From positions 1-54,193 of the forward strand of contig JBAVGO010000189.1 in assembly GCA_049684915.1 (NCBI GenBank): DNA of 54,193 nucleotides, read 5' to 3'. This DNA comes from GWB2-37-7 sp049684915. Its GTDB lineage: Bacteria > Bacillota > Clostridia > Lutisporales > Lutisporaceae. How positions within the stretch are numbered: the first letter of the stretch is position 1; each line of letters begins with the position of its first letter. Made by a program: the position numbers and the translations under genes. Positions 9,699-19,369 of the stretch are shown here, one piece after another. The notes under the pieces are model-generated. The model did not search any database. It saw only the letters and a list, made by a program, of their open reading frames with translations, and was not told the DNA's origin.

Positions 9699-10578
9699 AA
9701 AATTGAGAGAAATTATTAATGATATAAAGACATATAGTAAGCAATCAGCTAGTATGTCATCAAACTCAACTTCTGAAGCGAGGGTTATAACAATTACAAG
9801 CGGTAAAGGTGGTGTAGGCAAGACCAATTTTACAGTTAACCTTGCCATAAAGCTTTCACAAGCTGGTAAACGGGTTATTATCATTGATGCAGACCTTGGA
9901 CTTGCCAACGTAGATGTCATAATGGGTAAAATGTCTAAATACAATTTGTCCGATGTTATAAAAAACAACAAAGATATCTTAGATATATTAGAAGAGGGAC
10001 CTAACGGAGTTAAGTTTATATCAGGCGGCTCAGGGGTACAAGAGCTTATAAGACTAAACAAAGCACAGCTTGTAGATTTGCTAATAAAGCTGGGAAAGCT
10101 GGACTATGAGGCAGATATTATACTTATTGATACAGGTGCAGGTCTCTCAGACAACGTACTTAGCTTTGTACATGCAGCAAAAGAGGTAATACTTGTTACT
10201 ACACCAGAACCAACCGCTATAACCGATGCTTACGCCTTAATTAAAACAATCTTCGCTAAGGATTCCTATAAAATCATAAAGATTGTTGTTAATAGAGTTG
10301 ATGATGAAAAAGAAGCAAGTAATATATTAGAGAAGCTATGTCAGGTAACAGAAAGATTCATCGGACTTAAGCTGCAGAAATTAGGTTTTATAATGAATGA
10401 CAGCTGTGTATCAAAATCTGTAAAGATTCAACAACCCTTTGTACTTAATTATACAAAATGTGAAGCTACTAAAAATATTACAGATATTGCCAATATTTTG
10501 TTAAATAACGAAGGTGAAATGTCAGGCTCATCAGGCTTCAAAATGTTTATAAATAAATTAACTAACATTTTTAGCTAA
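9682..10578 (+). CDS. flhG: MinD-like flagellar ATPase FlhG (YlxH)
   Basis: This 298-residue P-loop ATPase has a deviant Walker A GKGGVGKT at residues 41-48, the switch II-like DTGAGLSDN segment and a C-terminal amphipathic stretch that may bind membrane. A 30-residue N-terminal extension precedes the ATPase domain; in family members it carries a DQAxxLR motif, seen here as DQAEKLREI, which stimulates FlhF GTP hydrolysis. FlhG controls flagellar number and placement. The start has AGGAG within the end of flhF. Confidence 0.93.
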   Translation: MKDQAEKLREIINDIKTYSKQSASMSSNSTSEARVITITSGKGGVGKTNFTVNLAIKLSQAGKRVIIIDADLGLANVDVIMGKMSKYNLSDVIKNNKDILDILEEGPNGVKFISGGSGVQELIRLNKAQLVDLLIKLGKLDYEADIILIDTGAGLSDNVLSFVHAAKEVILVTTPEPTAITDAYALIKTIFAKDSYKIIKIVVNRVDDEKEASNILEKLCQVTERFIGLKLQKLGFIMNDSCVSKSVKIQQPFVLNYTKCEATKNITDIANILLNNEGEMSGSSGFKMFINKLTNIFS

Positions 10579-10582
10579 TAAA

Positions 10583-10611
10583 TTTCATAATCTGCCAAAA
10601 TATTGTATAAT
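10583..10611 (+). promoter_or_regulatory. Candidate sigma-A-type promoter before the PilZ gene
   Basis: TATAAT at 10606-10611 has a weak TTTCAT -35 element 17 bases upstream, just after the flhG stop. The 124-base gap between flhG and the PilZ gene is the largest in the motility block. An internal promoter here is plausible, but the -35 match is poor. Confidence 0.3.
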
Positions 10612-10702
10612 AATAGATAAGAATTATAAAACATAGTTTTATTGAAGCTTTTAGATGCAAATAACTTACAGCAGATAATGAGACTATAGGGGAGAGAAAC
10701 AA

Positions 10703-11368
10703 ATGCAGGATAAAAATAAATTTTTAATCCCTGGAGAAAAAATAAATCTAGTTGTACTGGATGAATATAATAATTGCCAATATTTAAGCAAGGTAGTACA
10801 GGTTCATGAAAATGGTACAATTGATGTATTGATTCCAATTTCAAAAAAACAAATGCTATACATAAAGAAGGATACTATTTTAAATGTAATAGCAGCACGA
10901 GAGAGTGCTATATATGAATTCAAAGCAAAGCTAGTTAATAAGCTATTTGGAAAAGAGCCATTGTTACAATTGGAGAGAGTTTCCGAAGTAATAAAAATTC
11001 AAAGAAGAAATTATTACAGACTAAAGGTTTTAAAATCAATTAAAGTTAGAAGAGTAGTAAACATAAAGGAAAAGTTATATGAGGAATATTTCAGTGCATC
11101 TTTAGTCGATTTAAGTGGAGGAGGTATTGGAATTAACAGTATTAATAAATTGGAAGAAAACGATATAGTTGAAATCAACATGGAATTGAATTCTAATACA
11201 GTTAATATGTTTGGTAAAGTAGTTAGAATTGAATTACTATTAAATAACAAACAAGAAATGTACAACTATGGTATACATTTTGAAAAAATAACTGAGATAG
11301 ATAGAAACAGTATTATGAGGTTTATATTTGAAGAGCAAAGGAAGCTGGCTAAGAAGGGGTTGATCTAA
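10703..11368 (+). CDS. PilZ-domain flagellar brake protein (YcgR/YpfB/DgrA-like)
   Basis: The product has 221 residues. It has an N-terminal YcgR-type beta domain (PGEKINLVVLDE at the start) and a C-terminal PilZ domain. The two c-di-GMP contact motifs are visible: RRNYYR around residues 100-105 and DLSGGG around 135-140. In Bacillus the homologue binds c-di-GMP and slows or stops the flagellar motor. Its place between flhG and cheB supports a motility role. ATG 10703 follows GGGGAG. No catalytic domain is present, so it is a receptor, not a cyclase or phosphodiesterase. Confidence 0.87.
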   Translation: MQDKNKFLIPGEKINLVVLDEYNNCQYLSKVVQVHENGTIDVLIPISKKQMLYIKKDTILNVIAARESAIYEFKAKLVNKLFGKEPLLQLERVSEVIKIQRRNYYRLKVLKSIKVRRVVNIKEKLYEEYFSASLVDLSGGGIGINSINKLEENDIVEINMELNSNTVNMFGKVVRIELLLNNKQEMYNYGIHFEKITEIDRNSIMRFIFEEQRKLAKKGLI

Positions 11369-11369
11369 T

Positions 11370-12455
11370 ATGAATACACCAAAGAAAAAGATTAAGGTGT
11401 TGGTAGTAGATGATTCCGCGTTTATGAGAAAGGTTATAAGTGACATACTTGCTAACTCCGAAGATATTGAAGTTGTTGGAGCTGCGAAGAACGGCAGAGA
11501 TGGTGTTTATAAGGCAAAAGTATTGAAACCGGATGTAGTAACGTTGGATGTTGAAATGCCAGTAATGGATGGATTGTCAGCGTTAACAGAGCTTTTACAA
11601 TTAACCCCTGCTCCGAAGGTAATAATGCTTTCCAGTTTGACCAACAACGGAGGAGAGATTACTATAAGAGCATTGGAAGCAGGTGCTGTCGACTTTGTAA
11701 CAAAACCGACCTCATCTATAATACATTTTGATATAGAAGATATAAAAGAGGATTTAATCAAGAAGATAAAGAATTCTATATATTCAAACACCTTAAACTT
11801 TAGTAGATATAGTAATATATCATCAAAATTAAAAAACATAAATGATGCATACACAAAAACTTGTCCAGTACAGCAAAGCAATCTAAAACACATTGTTTGT
11901 ATAGGAATTTCTACCGGTGGACCTAGGGCGCTTCGAGAAGTAATTACGCAGCTTCCCGCTGATTTACCTGCAGCAGTACTTGTAGTACAGCATATGCCGT
12001 CAGGTTTTACAAAATCCTTAGCTACAAGATTAGATGCATTGTCCAATATAAACGTTAAGGAAGCAGAGGATGGAGATATTCTAAAACCAGGATGGGTTTA
12101 TATAGCTCCAGGAGATTTCCAAATGATGCTAAATAAGAAATCAAGCGATTATCGCATAAATATAAATCAAGATCCGCCGATGTCAGGTCACAGACCGTCA
12201 GTAAATTACATGATGAATTCCGTTGCAAGTTGCGGACATAAGAGTCTAATCGCAGTAATGATGACTGGAATGGGTAGCGATGGAAGCGACGGAATCGCAA
12301 ATATAAAGAATAATGGTGGGAGTACAATTGCACAAAATGAAGAGACCTGTATTGTATATGGAATGCCAAAAGCGGCAGTAAACACTGGTGCTATAGATAA
12401 AATAGTGCCTTTAAGTGATATTGCTAAAGAAATTATCAAATTAACGGGGGTGTAA
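11370..12455 (+). CDS. cheB: Chemotaxis protein-glutamate methylesterase CheB
   Basis: This 361-residue response regulator has a receiver domain with phosphoacceptor D60 (TLDVEMPVMDG), a linker of about 50 residues, and a methylesterase domain. The catalytic triad motifs are present: Ser in GISTGGP near residue 180, His in VVQHMPSGFT near 207, and Asp in MMTGMGSDGSDG near 305. CheB removes methyl groups from chemoreceptors during adaptation and can also deamidate them. The gene starts one base after the PilZ gene stops and ends three bases before cheA. Confidence 0.95.
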   Translation: MNTPKKKIKVLVVDDSAFMRKVISDILANSEDIEVVGAAKNGRDGVYKAKVLKPDVVTLDVEMPVMDGLSALTELLQLTPAPKVIMLSSLTNNGGEITIRALEAGAVDFVTKPTSSIIHFDIEDIKEDLIKKIKNSIYSNTLNFSRYSNISSKLKNINDAYTKTCPVQQSNLKHIVCIGISTGGPRALREVITQLPADLPAAVLVVQHMPSGFTKSLATRLDALSNINVKEAEDGDILKPGWVYIAPGDFQMMLNKKSSDYRININQDPPMSGHRPSVNYMMNSVASCGHKSLIAVMMTGMGSDGSDGIANIKNNGGSTIAQNEETCIVYGMPKAAVNTGAIDKIVPLSDIAKEIIKLTGV

Positions 12456-12458
12456 AAT

Positions 12459-14474
12459 ATGGATATGAATCAATACTTAGAAATATTTATAGAAGAGTCG
12501 CAGGAGCATTTACAAAGCTTAAATCATAGCCTGCTGGGACTTGAGACAAACCCTAAGGACATGAAAAGACTTAATGAGATATTTAGAGTTGCACATACCA
12601 TAAAAGGTATGGCGGGTACTATGGGCTTCAATAAGATGACAAAGCTGACCCATCAAATGGAAAATTTACTGGATTCAATTAGAAATGGAAAGACGGAAGT
12701 AACTACCTTCACAGTAGATGTTTTATTTGAGTGTTTGGATTTTCTGGAAAACTCAGTTAATAGTATTGCAAGCAATGGCGAAGAGGGTAACAGCTCTGCT
12801 GATGAGATAGTAAATAAGCTTAATAATATTTTAAACGGAGATAAAGCCAATGAAGCAGTAGTAGAATCAAATAAGCTTAAGAATTCTGACTCTGGAGTAA
12901 TGAAGTTTAACCAGTATGATAACGGAGTAATAGCAAAAGCCTTGGAGCAGGGTTTTAATGTATTTAAAATAAAGATAGTGTTTGATAAAGGCTGTATGTT
13001 AAAAGCAGCTCGTGCTTTCATAGTTTTTCAAACTGTTGAAAGATATGGAGATATTATAAAAGCTATGCCTTCCGTAGAGGATATAGAAGATGAAAAGTTT
13101 GACTATGAATTTACGATAGGTGTTATTTCAAGTGATACTGAGGCTATAATAAGGAAAGAACTTGAGTCAATATCTGAGATAAATGAAGTAATTTTCGTAA
13201 AAGTAGAAAACGTTGAAGAAGTAGCTATTGCTGTTCAAGATGACGATGAAGAAAATACACAAATTGAGGCTGTACATAACTATGATGAAGGCTCTAGTAA
13301 AGATAACCAGAATAAAAAATCCAAAACAGGAAAAACAGTAAGAGTAGATATTGACAGATTGGACAATCTGATGAATCTAGTAAGTGAGCTTATTATCATA
13401 AAGACTAAATTAGAAGGTGTCGGTGTTGAAACTACTAGTGACGATATGGGAGAAACTGTTGAATATCTAGAAAGAATTACGACTAGTCTTCACGATGCAG
13501 TTATGAAGGTAAGAATGGTGCCTATTGAAAGAGTATTCAATAGATTTCCAAGAATGGTAAGGGATCTTTCAAAGGATTTGGGGAAGGATATTAACCTTGT
13601 AATGTCTGGTGAAGAAACTGAATTAGATAGAACTGTTATAGATGAAATAGGAGATCCTCTTATACACTTAATAAGAAACTCCATAGATCACGGAATAGAA
13701 GAAACCGAAGTGAGAGTAAAGAAGGGTAAAACAGCTACAGGCAGCCTCTTCTTAAGAGCATATCAGGATGGGAACAGTGTTGTAATTGAGGTAGAGGATG
13801 ATGGTAACGGAATTGATGTAAATAAGGTAAAGAAAAAAGCTATTGAAAAGGGCATTATTAAGCAGATTGAAGCAGATGCCTTAGAAGAAAAGGCTTTAGT
13901 AGAATTGTTGTTTATGCCAGGCTTTAGCACAGCAGACATAATCTCTAATATATCAGGTAGAGGTGTTGGCTTAGATGTTGTGAAGACAAAGATAGAATCC
14001 CTAAACGGAACTGTGGAGGTAGAAACTCTAAACGGTAAGGGAAGTAAGTTTATAATCAGACTTCCATTGACATTAGCAATAATACAAGCACTTATGGTTA
14101 CTATAGGAAAAGAGAAGTATGCAATTCCACTAAATGTTATAAGAGATATTACAACTATAGACTCAGAAATTATTCGTAATATTCATGGTCAAGAGGTGGT
14201 TCTAAATAGGGGAAACGTATTACCTATTGTAAGACTTAACAGAGTATTAGAAGTTGAAGACAGTATTAGTGAAGCAGAAAAGGAACCAGTTATTGTTATA
14301 GTAAAGAAGGGTGAAAAGAATACAGGCTTTATTGTGGACAGCCTAATTGGACAGCAGGAGATAGTCATAAAAACTCTAGGAAAGTATTTATCAGGTATTA
14401 AGTTTATAGCGGGTGCTACAATACTTGGAGATGGACAAGTAGCATTAATTATAGATACAAATTCACTTATATAG
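12459..14474 (+). CDS. cheA: Chemotaxis histidine kinase CheA
   Basis: This 671-residue protein has the full CheA domain order. The Hpt domain carries phosphorylated H46 (RVAHTIKGMAG). A P2 CheY-binding domain spans about residues 140-265. Dimerisation starts near VRVDIDRLDNLMNLVSELI around residue 290. The HATPase has RNSIDHGIE, the N box, and the GRGVGLDVV G box. A CheW-like C-terminal domain follows. CheA phosphorylates CheY and CheB encoded in the same cluster. GGGGTG before the ATG serves as ribosome binding site. cheW follows after 13 bases. Confidence 0.96.
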   Translation: MDMNQYLEIFIEESQEHLQSLNHSLLGLETNPKDMKRLNEIFRVAHTIKGMAGTMGFNKMTKLTHQMENLLDSIRNGKTEVTTFTVDVLFECLDFLENSVNSIASNGEEGNSSADEIVNKLNNILNGDKANEAVVESNKLKNSDSGVMKFNQYDNGVIAKALEQGFNVFKIKIVFDKGCMLKAARAFIVFQTVERYGDIIKAMPSVEDIEDEKFDYEFTIGVISSDTEAIIRKELESISEINEVIFVKVENVEEVAIAVQDDDEENTQIEAVHNYDEGSSKDNQNKKSKTGKTVRVDIDRLDNLMNLVSELIIIKTKLEGVGVETTSDDMGETVEYLERITTSLHDAVMKVRMVPIERVFNRFPRMVRDLSKDLGKDINLVMSGEETELDRTVIDEIGDPLIHLIRNSIDHGIEETEVRVKKGKTATGSLFLRAYQDGNSVVIEVEDDGNGIDVNKVKKKAIEKGIIKQIEADALEEKALVELLFMPGFSTADIISNISGRGVGLDVVKTKIESLNGTVEVETLNGKGSKFIIRLPLTLAIIQALMVTIGKEKYAIPLNVIRDITTIDSEIIRNIHGQEVVLNRGNVLPIVRLNRVLEVEDSISEAEKEPVIVIVKKGEKNTGFIVDSLIGQQEIVIKTLGKYLSGIKFIAGATILGDGQVALIIDTNSLI

Positions 14475-14487
14475 AGGGGGTGTAGGT

Positions 14488-14928
14488 ATGGCGGCAATTA
14501 TGACTAACAAATACGTTGTTTTTAAGCTTGAGAACGAAGAATATGGAATAGACATTCTAAAGGTAAAAGAAATAAAGGAAATGCTTAGAATAACAAGAGT
14601 ACCTAAAGCACCAAGCTTTGTCAGGGGAGTTGTAAATCTAAGAGGTGAAGTTATTCCTGTAATTCATCTTAGGAAGAAATTCAATCTTCCAGAGAAAAAT
14701 GATACTGAGAGTACAAGGATAGTTATTGTATCTGTAGAGGAAATAACTATTGGCTTAATTATTGATACATCCTCTGAGGTATTGGAAATAGACAAAGAAA
14801 ATATTGAAGAACCTCCTATGGCAGTAGCAAATATTGATCACTCATACATAAGCGGAATTGGAAAGGTAAATGATAGACTTATTATATTGTTGGAAGTTGC
14901 TAAAATAATTAGCTCTTCCGCTCAATAG
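14488..14928 (+). CDS. cheW: Chemotaxis coupling protein CheW
   Basis: This 146-residue single CheW domain has the typical segments EEYGIDILKVKEI, PKAPSFVRGVVNLRGEVIPV, the LRKKF turn, and a final RLIILLEVAKI. It couples CheA to chemoreceptors at the membrane array. No chemoreceptor gene is in this window. The start follows AGAGGGGGTG. An internal ATG at residue 5 is a possible alternative start and would also give a normal CheW. Confidence 0.94.
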   Translation: MAAIMTNKYVVFKLENEEYGIDILKVKEIKEMLRITRVPKAPSFVRGVVNLRGEVIPVIHLRKKFNLPEKNDTESTRIVIVSVEEITIGLIIDTSSEVLEIDKENIEEPPMAVANIDHSYISGIGKVNDRLIILLEVAKIISSSAQ

Positions 14929-14941
14929 AGGTGGGATAACA

Positions 14942-15556
14942 ATGTCATTAACATTAGAAAATCTAAACAGTGTTCAGATTGATGTACTTAGAGAGATAGG
15001 TAATATTGGGGCAGGTAATGCTGCTACAGCTTTATCAAAGATGCTTTCTAAAAGAATAGATATGGATGTTCCAAAGGTTAATATACTTGAGTTTAAGGAC
15101 GTTGCTGACCTTGTAGGTGGACCTGAGGCAGCTGTAGTAGGCATTTATTTCAAAGTAACAGGTGACATTACAGGAAGTATAATGTATTTGATGGATAAGA
15201 AATCTGCAAGACATTTAACTGATTTACTTATGTCACGAGAAGCCGAAAGTGATATACTAGATGAAATGGAGATATCAGCACTGCAAGAAGTCGGCAACAT
15301 ACTGGCAGGCTCTTATTTATCCTCGCTTTCATGCTTAACAGGATTAAGACTCATGGTTTCTGTCCCATCTCTAGCTTCTGACATGGCAGGTGCAATACTT
15401 AGTGTACCTGTAATATTATTTGGACAGGTTGGCGACAAAGTAATGCTTATTGAAACAGACTTTATTGAAGGTTCAGATCATGTAAAAGGAAACTTTTTCT
15501 TAGTACCTGATGAAGTTTCTTTTGAAATTTTACTTAAGAGTTTGGGAGTAATGTAA
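14942..15556 (+). CDS. cheC: CheY-P phosphatase CheC
   Basis: This 204-residue CheC has both active-site helices intact: E18/N21 in REIGNIGAGNAATAL and E116/N119 in QEVGNILAG. CheC dephosphorylates CheY-P and binds CheD, linking receptor deamidation to CheY-P levels. With FliY encoded upstream, this organism has two CheC-family phosphatases, the usual Bacillus-type arrangement. AGGTGGG precedes the ATG. cheD begins one base after the stop, matching the physical partnership of the two proteins. Confidence 0.95.
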   Translation: MSLTLENLNSVQIDVLREIGNIGAGNAATALSKMLSKRIDMDVPKVNILEFKDVADLVGGPEAAVVGIYFKVTGDITGSIMYLMDKKSARHLTDLLMSREAESDILDEMEISALQEVGNILAGSYLSSLSCLTGLRLMVSVPSLASDMAGAILSVPVILFGQVGDKVMLIETDFIEGSDHVKGNFFLVPDEVSFEILLKSLGVM

Positions 15557-15557
15557 T

Positions 15558-16046
15558 ATGGGAGAATTGGTTAAGGTCGGAATGGCAGATATGAACTGCA
15601 CAAAAAATCCTGGGATTTTGACTACATTGGGTTTGGGATCTTGTGTAGGTATATGCTTATATGATACATCTACAAAAATTTCCGGCATGGTTCATATAAT
15701 GCTTCCAAGTAGTCTACAAATAAAGAACAACAGTAATCCAGCCAAATTCGCAGATACAGGTATTGCGAAGCTAATCGATGATATGATAAGGATGGGAGCT
15801 TATAAGAACAAAATTGTTAGTAAGATAGCCGGGGGGTCACAAATGTTTAATTTTAGCGATAATAGCAGCGAAATCATGAGAATAGGACATAGAAATGTTG
15901 TTGCTACAAAAGAGATATTAAACTCACTTAATATTCCTATATTAGCTGAGGATACAGGTGGAAGCTATGGACGTACCATAGAGCTTTATTCAGAAACAGG
16001 TAAACTACTTATAAAAACAATAGGTTTTGGAACAAAACAGATTTAA
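15558..16046 (+). CDS. cheD: Chemoreceptor glutamine deamidase CheD
   Basis: This 162-residue protein has the CheD catalytic residues: T23, C29 in LGLGSCVGICLYD, and H46 in GMVHIMLP. The spacing is the same as in characterised CheD proteins, with the shift of two residues in numbering relative to the Thermotoga enzyme. CheD deamidates receptor glutamines and is sequestered by CheC. The gene starts directly after cheC and likely shares its ribosome load. A GTG-type alternative start was not needed, since the ATG gives a normal N terminus. Confidence 0.95.
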   Translation: MGELVKVGMADMNCTKNPGILTTLGLGSCVGICLYDTSTKISGMVHIMLPSSLQIKNNSNPAKFADTGIAKLIDDMIRMGAYKNKIVSKIAGGSQMFNFSDNSSEIMRIGHRNVVATKEILNSLNIPILAEDTGGSYGRTIELYSETGKLLIKTIGFGTKQI

Positions 16047-16060
16047 GGTGGCGTTTGTAT

Positions 16061-16426
16061 ATGAAAAAACTTAATGATTTGCCTATATATTTTATAATTA
16101 TAGGGCTTATACTTAATATTATTTTTAGCTTATATGCAAAGGTCTCATTTACAGAGCTTATGATAAGAAGCATTGTTGTAATTATATTGTTTGCTGTAAT
16201 GGGTTATGTATTGGCAAGCGCGTTGAGCAGTGCCTTATTAAACATAAAAGAATCTAAGAAAATGAAAAATGATGTACAAGAGGAAGTGACAACCTCATCT
16301 ACCATTGATATAAGAGTGGAATCTGATGATGAAGATGAGCTTTTAAAGGCTTTATCACAATCTGAAGATGACAATTTTGTTGAGATAAATCCTGAAAACT
16401 TTAAGCAATTTATGAATCAGGATTAA
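16061..16426 (+). CDS. Small two-span membrane protein of unknown function in the che-sigD interval
   Basis: I do not recognise a named family. The 121-residue product has two hydrophobic segments (about residues 8-26 and 36-58), then an acidic, low-complexity tail of about 60 residues rich in Asp, Glu and Ser. I chose ATG 16061, which follows AAGGTGG, over a TTG six bases upstream. The gene lies 14 bases after cheD and 33 bases before sigD, so it belongs to the motility operon. Small membrane proteins of no known function are common at this place in clostridial genomes; a role in motility is inferred from context only. Confidence 0.65.
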   Translation: MKKLNDLPIYFIIIGLILNIIFSLYAKVSFTELMIRSIVVIILFAVMGYVLASALSSALLNIKESKKMKNDVQEEVTTSSTIDIRVESDDEDELLKALSQSEDDNFVEINPENFKQFMNQD

Positions 16427-16459
16427 CAAAGCAACATTTGATATTTTATGGAGGCTGTT

Positions 16460-17197
16460 ATGGATATAAACATTTTATGGGATAACTACATACGAAACAA
16501 AGATACGAAATTCCGAGAAGAACTTATATTAAATTATTTATATCTTGTGAAATTTGTAGCCGGCAGATTATACTCCAACTATGGCAACCATGTTGAATAT
16601 GATGACTTGGTCAGCTATGGAGTTTTTGGTTTGATAGATGCTATAGAAAAGTATGATACAAATAGAGGAGTTAAGTTTGATACATATGCTCAGCTTAGAA
16701 TTAGAGGAGCTATAATAGACTATTTAAGAGAAATTGATTGGTTGCCTCGTTCCGTAAGACAAAAAGCTAAGGAGTTGGAGAAGGCTTATCAAGAATTAGA
16801 AGGAGAATTAGGCCGTGCAGCCAGCGACGAAGAAGTAGCTGAGCGACTAGGCGTTAGCATAGATGAATTTCAAAAAAAAATACAATATGTATCCACTTAT
16901 TCAGTTGTATCCCTTGATGATTTGCTAGAGCAGAAAAGAGAGTTCCAAAGTGACATGGTTGATGGGGATACAAGCCCTGGTGCAGCAATAGAGCAGGATA
17001 CATTAAACAACATTCTTATAGATGCCATTAACGTATTGCCAGAAAAGGAAAAAAGGGTAATAACCTTGTATTATTATGAAGAACTGACTTATAAAGAAAT
17101 TGGCAAGCTATTAAATATATCGGAGTCAAGGGTTTCGCAGCTTCATACTAAGGCTATAATTAGACTTAAAAGTAAGATTAGCAGTTGTTTAAATTAA
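16460..17197 (+). CDS. sigD: Flagellar/motility sigma factor SigD (FliA, sigma-28)
   Basis: The product has 245 residues and the sigma-28 family layout. Region 2 has the DLVSYGVFGLIDAIEKYDTNRG motif family and TYAQLRIRGAIIDYLREIDWLPRS split over residues 70-95. Region 3 follows. The C-terminal region 4 has TYKEIGKLLNISESRVSQLH as its helix-turn-helix. SigD directs late flagellar and chemotaxis genes such as flagellin. ATG 16460 is preceded at 5-6 bases by TGGAGG; an ATG at 16448 overlaps that site and is rejected. No anti-sigma factor FlgM gene is in this window. fapA starts 18 bases downstream. Confidence 0.94.
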   Translation: MDINILWDNYIRNKDTKFREELILNYLYLVKFVAGRLYSNYGNHVEYDDLVSYGVFGLIDAIEKYDTNRGVKFDTYAQLRIRGAIIDYLREIDWLPRSVRQKAKELEKAYQELEGELGRAASDEEVAERLGVSIDEFQKKIQYVSTYSVVSLDDLLEQKREFQSDMVDGDTSPGAAIEQDTLNNILIDAINVLPEKEKRVITLYYYEELTYKEIGKLLNISESRVSQLHTKAIIRLKSKISSCLN

Positions 17198-17215
17198 ATG
17201 CACGGGGGTGGATTT

Positions 17216-19045
17216 ATGGAAAAAGAATTTATTATATTAGAAGGAAAAAATCTTGATAGCTTAGTTCAAGAGGGTATGAAGAAACTTCGTGTAAGAAAAG
17301 ATCAAATAGAAGTACAGGTATTGGAAAGTAAAAAAAATATATTTAATTCATATTATAAAGTTAAGATATCTGTTAAGGCTTCAAATAAATCTTCAAAAGC
17401 CTTTAATGCAATTGAAAAAAGTATTAATGATATTTGTAATGATTCATTAGCCAACCAGAAGATAGAAAATAAAAGTGATGTTGAATTTATATATAACAGT
17501 GAGGGTGTTTTTATAAAACTTTCTGAAATTTTACCTATTGATGAGATAAAAGTAAAAATCGGGCTAAAGAAAATAAATCCAGTAAACCTTGATGCATTAG
17601 AAGCTGCAATACAAAGTGGAAATATAAAACAGCTAATAAAAATTTCAAGTGTGCAAGAGGAAGCCAAGATTGATAGCAAATGTGTGATAAGAATTTCTGA
17701 GGATAAGCTGGAAGGGTTTTTATATATTGTATCACCTAATGGGGGTGCAGATATAACCGAAGAAATAGTATATAAATTTCTATCAGAAAATAATATTAAA
17801 TTTGGCATAAAAGATAATGAAATCAGAAGTATCGTAAATAATAAGCTATATGATATGGAAATAAAAATAGCAGCGGGTATTTGGTCTATTGCTGGTGATG
17901 ATGGAAAGTTTGAATATCATTTCGACATTAATAACGATACTAAATTAATAGAAACTGATGGAGGAAAGATAGATTTTAGAGAGCTGTCATTAATAAGAAA
18001 TGTAAAAACTGGACAGGTACTTGTGACTATGACACTTCCTACTGCTGGTATTCCAGGCAGAAATATATTCAATGAGGAAGTTAAAGCAAGGGAAGGTAAA
18101 AAGCTAATGCTTCCAAAGGGAAAAAATGTGGTAATTTCCCAGGACGGTTTGCAGCTCATATCTTCTATTGATGGTGAGGTTAAAATAATAGATGATAAGG
18201 TACATGTTTTTTCAATTTATATGGTGCCTGTCAATGTAGACAACTCAACTGGAAATATAAGATTTATTGGCAAGGTTATAGTCAAAGGTAATGTCTTAAC
18301 TGGCTTCTCTATTGAAGCAGAAGGAGATGTTGAGGTTTTTGGAGTAGTAGAAGGTGCAAAAATCATATCAAAAGGAAACATTATACTCCATAGAGGTATA
18401 CAAGGTATGAATAAGGGCGAGCTCTATTGTGATGGCGACTTAGTAGCTAAGTTTATTGAAAATAGTACTATTGAAGCTAAAGGCAATGTCCACAGCGATG
18501 CAATTATGCACAGTAATGTTATATGTGGTAAGAAGCTTGAAGCTGCAGGGAGAAAAGGTCTTTTAGTAGGAGGTCAATTTAAGGTTTCTGATGAAATAAA
18601 AGCAAAGGTTATAGGCTCTCCTATGGCTACAATAACGGATCTTGAGGTTGGTGCAAATCCAGAGATACGTAAGAGATATGAAATTTTGAAGCTTGAGCTT
18701 AAAAGTATATTAGAGAATATTCAAAAAGTAACTCAAGCTACGGAACTACTTACGAAGATAAGTCAAAAAGCTGAGTTACCTCCAGAAAAGCGTGAGCTGC
18801 TAACAAAGTCAATTCAAGCCAAAATGCAGCTGGCAGAAAAGCTTGAAGCAATAAATATAGAAATAAAAGAATTAGAAGGCTACCTAGAGGATGTATCCAA
18901 AGGCAAGATAAAAGTCTATGATGTAATTTATCCCGGTGTCAGAGTAACAATTGGTAGTAGTATGCTTTATGTGAAGGATTCGTTAAAATATTTAACGCTT
19001 TATAGAGCAAATGCAGATATAAAAATAGGACCTTTTGAAAGTTAA
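17216..19045 (+). CDS. FapA/DUF342 polymer-forming protein with Jag-like N-terminal domain
   Basis: This 609-residue protein has three visible parts. Residues 1-55 (beginning EFIILEGKNLDSLVQEG) look like a Jag_N domain. The central DUF342/FapA region (about 150-480) has repeating right-handed beta-helix segments with Gly/Val-rich steps such as GDVEVFGVVEGAKIISKGNI. A coiled coil of about 90 residues (500-590) follows. FapA proteins are widespread beside flagellar genes in Firmicutes, but the exact function is not settled; oligomerising scaffold is the best description. The start at 17216 follows GGGGGTGG; an upstream ATG at 17198 precedes that site. It shares its operon position with B. subtilis YlxK-SwrB region genes. 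Confidence 0.8.
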   Translation: MEKEFIILEGKNLDSLVQEGMKKLRVRKDQIEVQVLESKKNIFNSYYKVKISVKASNKSSKAFNAIEKSINDICNDSLANQKIENKSDVEFIYNSEGVFIKLSEILPIDEIKVKIGLKKINPVNLDALEAAIQSGNIKQLIKISSVQEEAKIDSKCVIRISEDKLEGFLYIVSPNGGADITEEIVYKFLSENNIKFGIKDNEIRSIVNNKLYDMEIKIAAGIWSIAGDDGKFEYHFDINNDTKLIETDGGKIDFRELSLIRNVKTGQVLVTMTLPTAGIPGRNIFNEEVKAREGKKLMLPKGKNVVISQDGLQLISSIDGEVKIIDDKVHVFSIYMVPVNVDNSTGNIRFIGKVIVKGNVLTGFSIEAEGDVEVFGVVEGAKIISKGNIILHRGIQGMNKGELYCDGDLVAKFIENSTIEAKGNVHSDAIMHSNVICGKKLEAAGRKGLLVGGQFKVSDEIKAKVIGSPMATITDLEVGANPEIRKRYEILKLELKSILENIQKVTQATELLTKISQKAELPPEKRELLTKSIQAKMQLAEKLEAINIEIKELEGYLEDVSKGKIKVYDVIYPGVRVTIGSSMLYVKDSLKYLTLYRANADIKIGPFES

Positions 19046-19059
19046 AGGGGGTGCTCCTG

Positions 19060-19356
19060 ATGCCTATCAGGTCAATTGATTATCAAGTGATTATACCTAA
19101 GGCGACAGAGGTTCAGAAAATTAAACAAACGGAAATACAGAACCCGCAAAATAATAATAATATAGGTATGCATAAGCAACAGGAGCAAAATGAGAGAGAC
19201 CTAAAGAAAGTAAATGATACAAAAAAAGCCTATAAATCAAGAATTAAAAAAGATGGTTCAAATAAGCAGCAAGGCAAGGAAAATCAAAATGAAGAAGAAC
19301 AAAAAGACAAAAAAGATAAGCAGAATGATAAACCTAGTATAGATATAAGAATCTAA
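19060..19356 (+). CDS. Charged low-complexity protein, function unknown
   Basis: I do not recognise this 98-residue product. After about 20 ordinary residues (IRSIDYQVIIPKATEVQ) it becomes almost entirely polar, rich in Lys, Gln, Asn and Glu, with no hydrophobic segment. It is probably disordered in solution. A strong AAAGGGGGTG ribosome binding site precedes ATG 19060, and it lies tightly between fapA and the SwrB-like gene, so it is probably a real gene of the motility operon. Its start resembles short proteins found near sigD in other clostridia, but that is an impression only. Confidence 0.6.
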   Translation: MPIRSIDYQVIIPKATEVQKIKQTEIQNPQNNNNIGMHKQQEQNERDLKKVNDTKKAYKSRIKKDGSNKQQGKENQNEEEQKDKKDKQNDKPSIDIRI

Positions 19357-19369
19357 TTGAGGTGACACT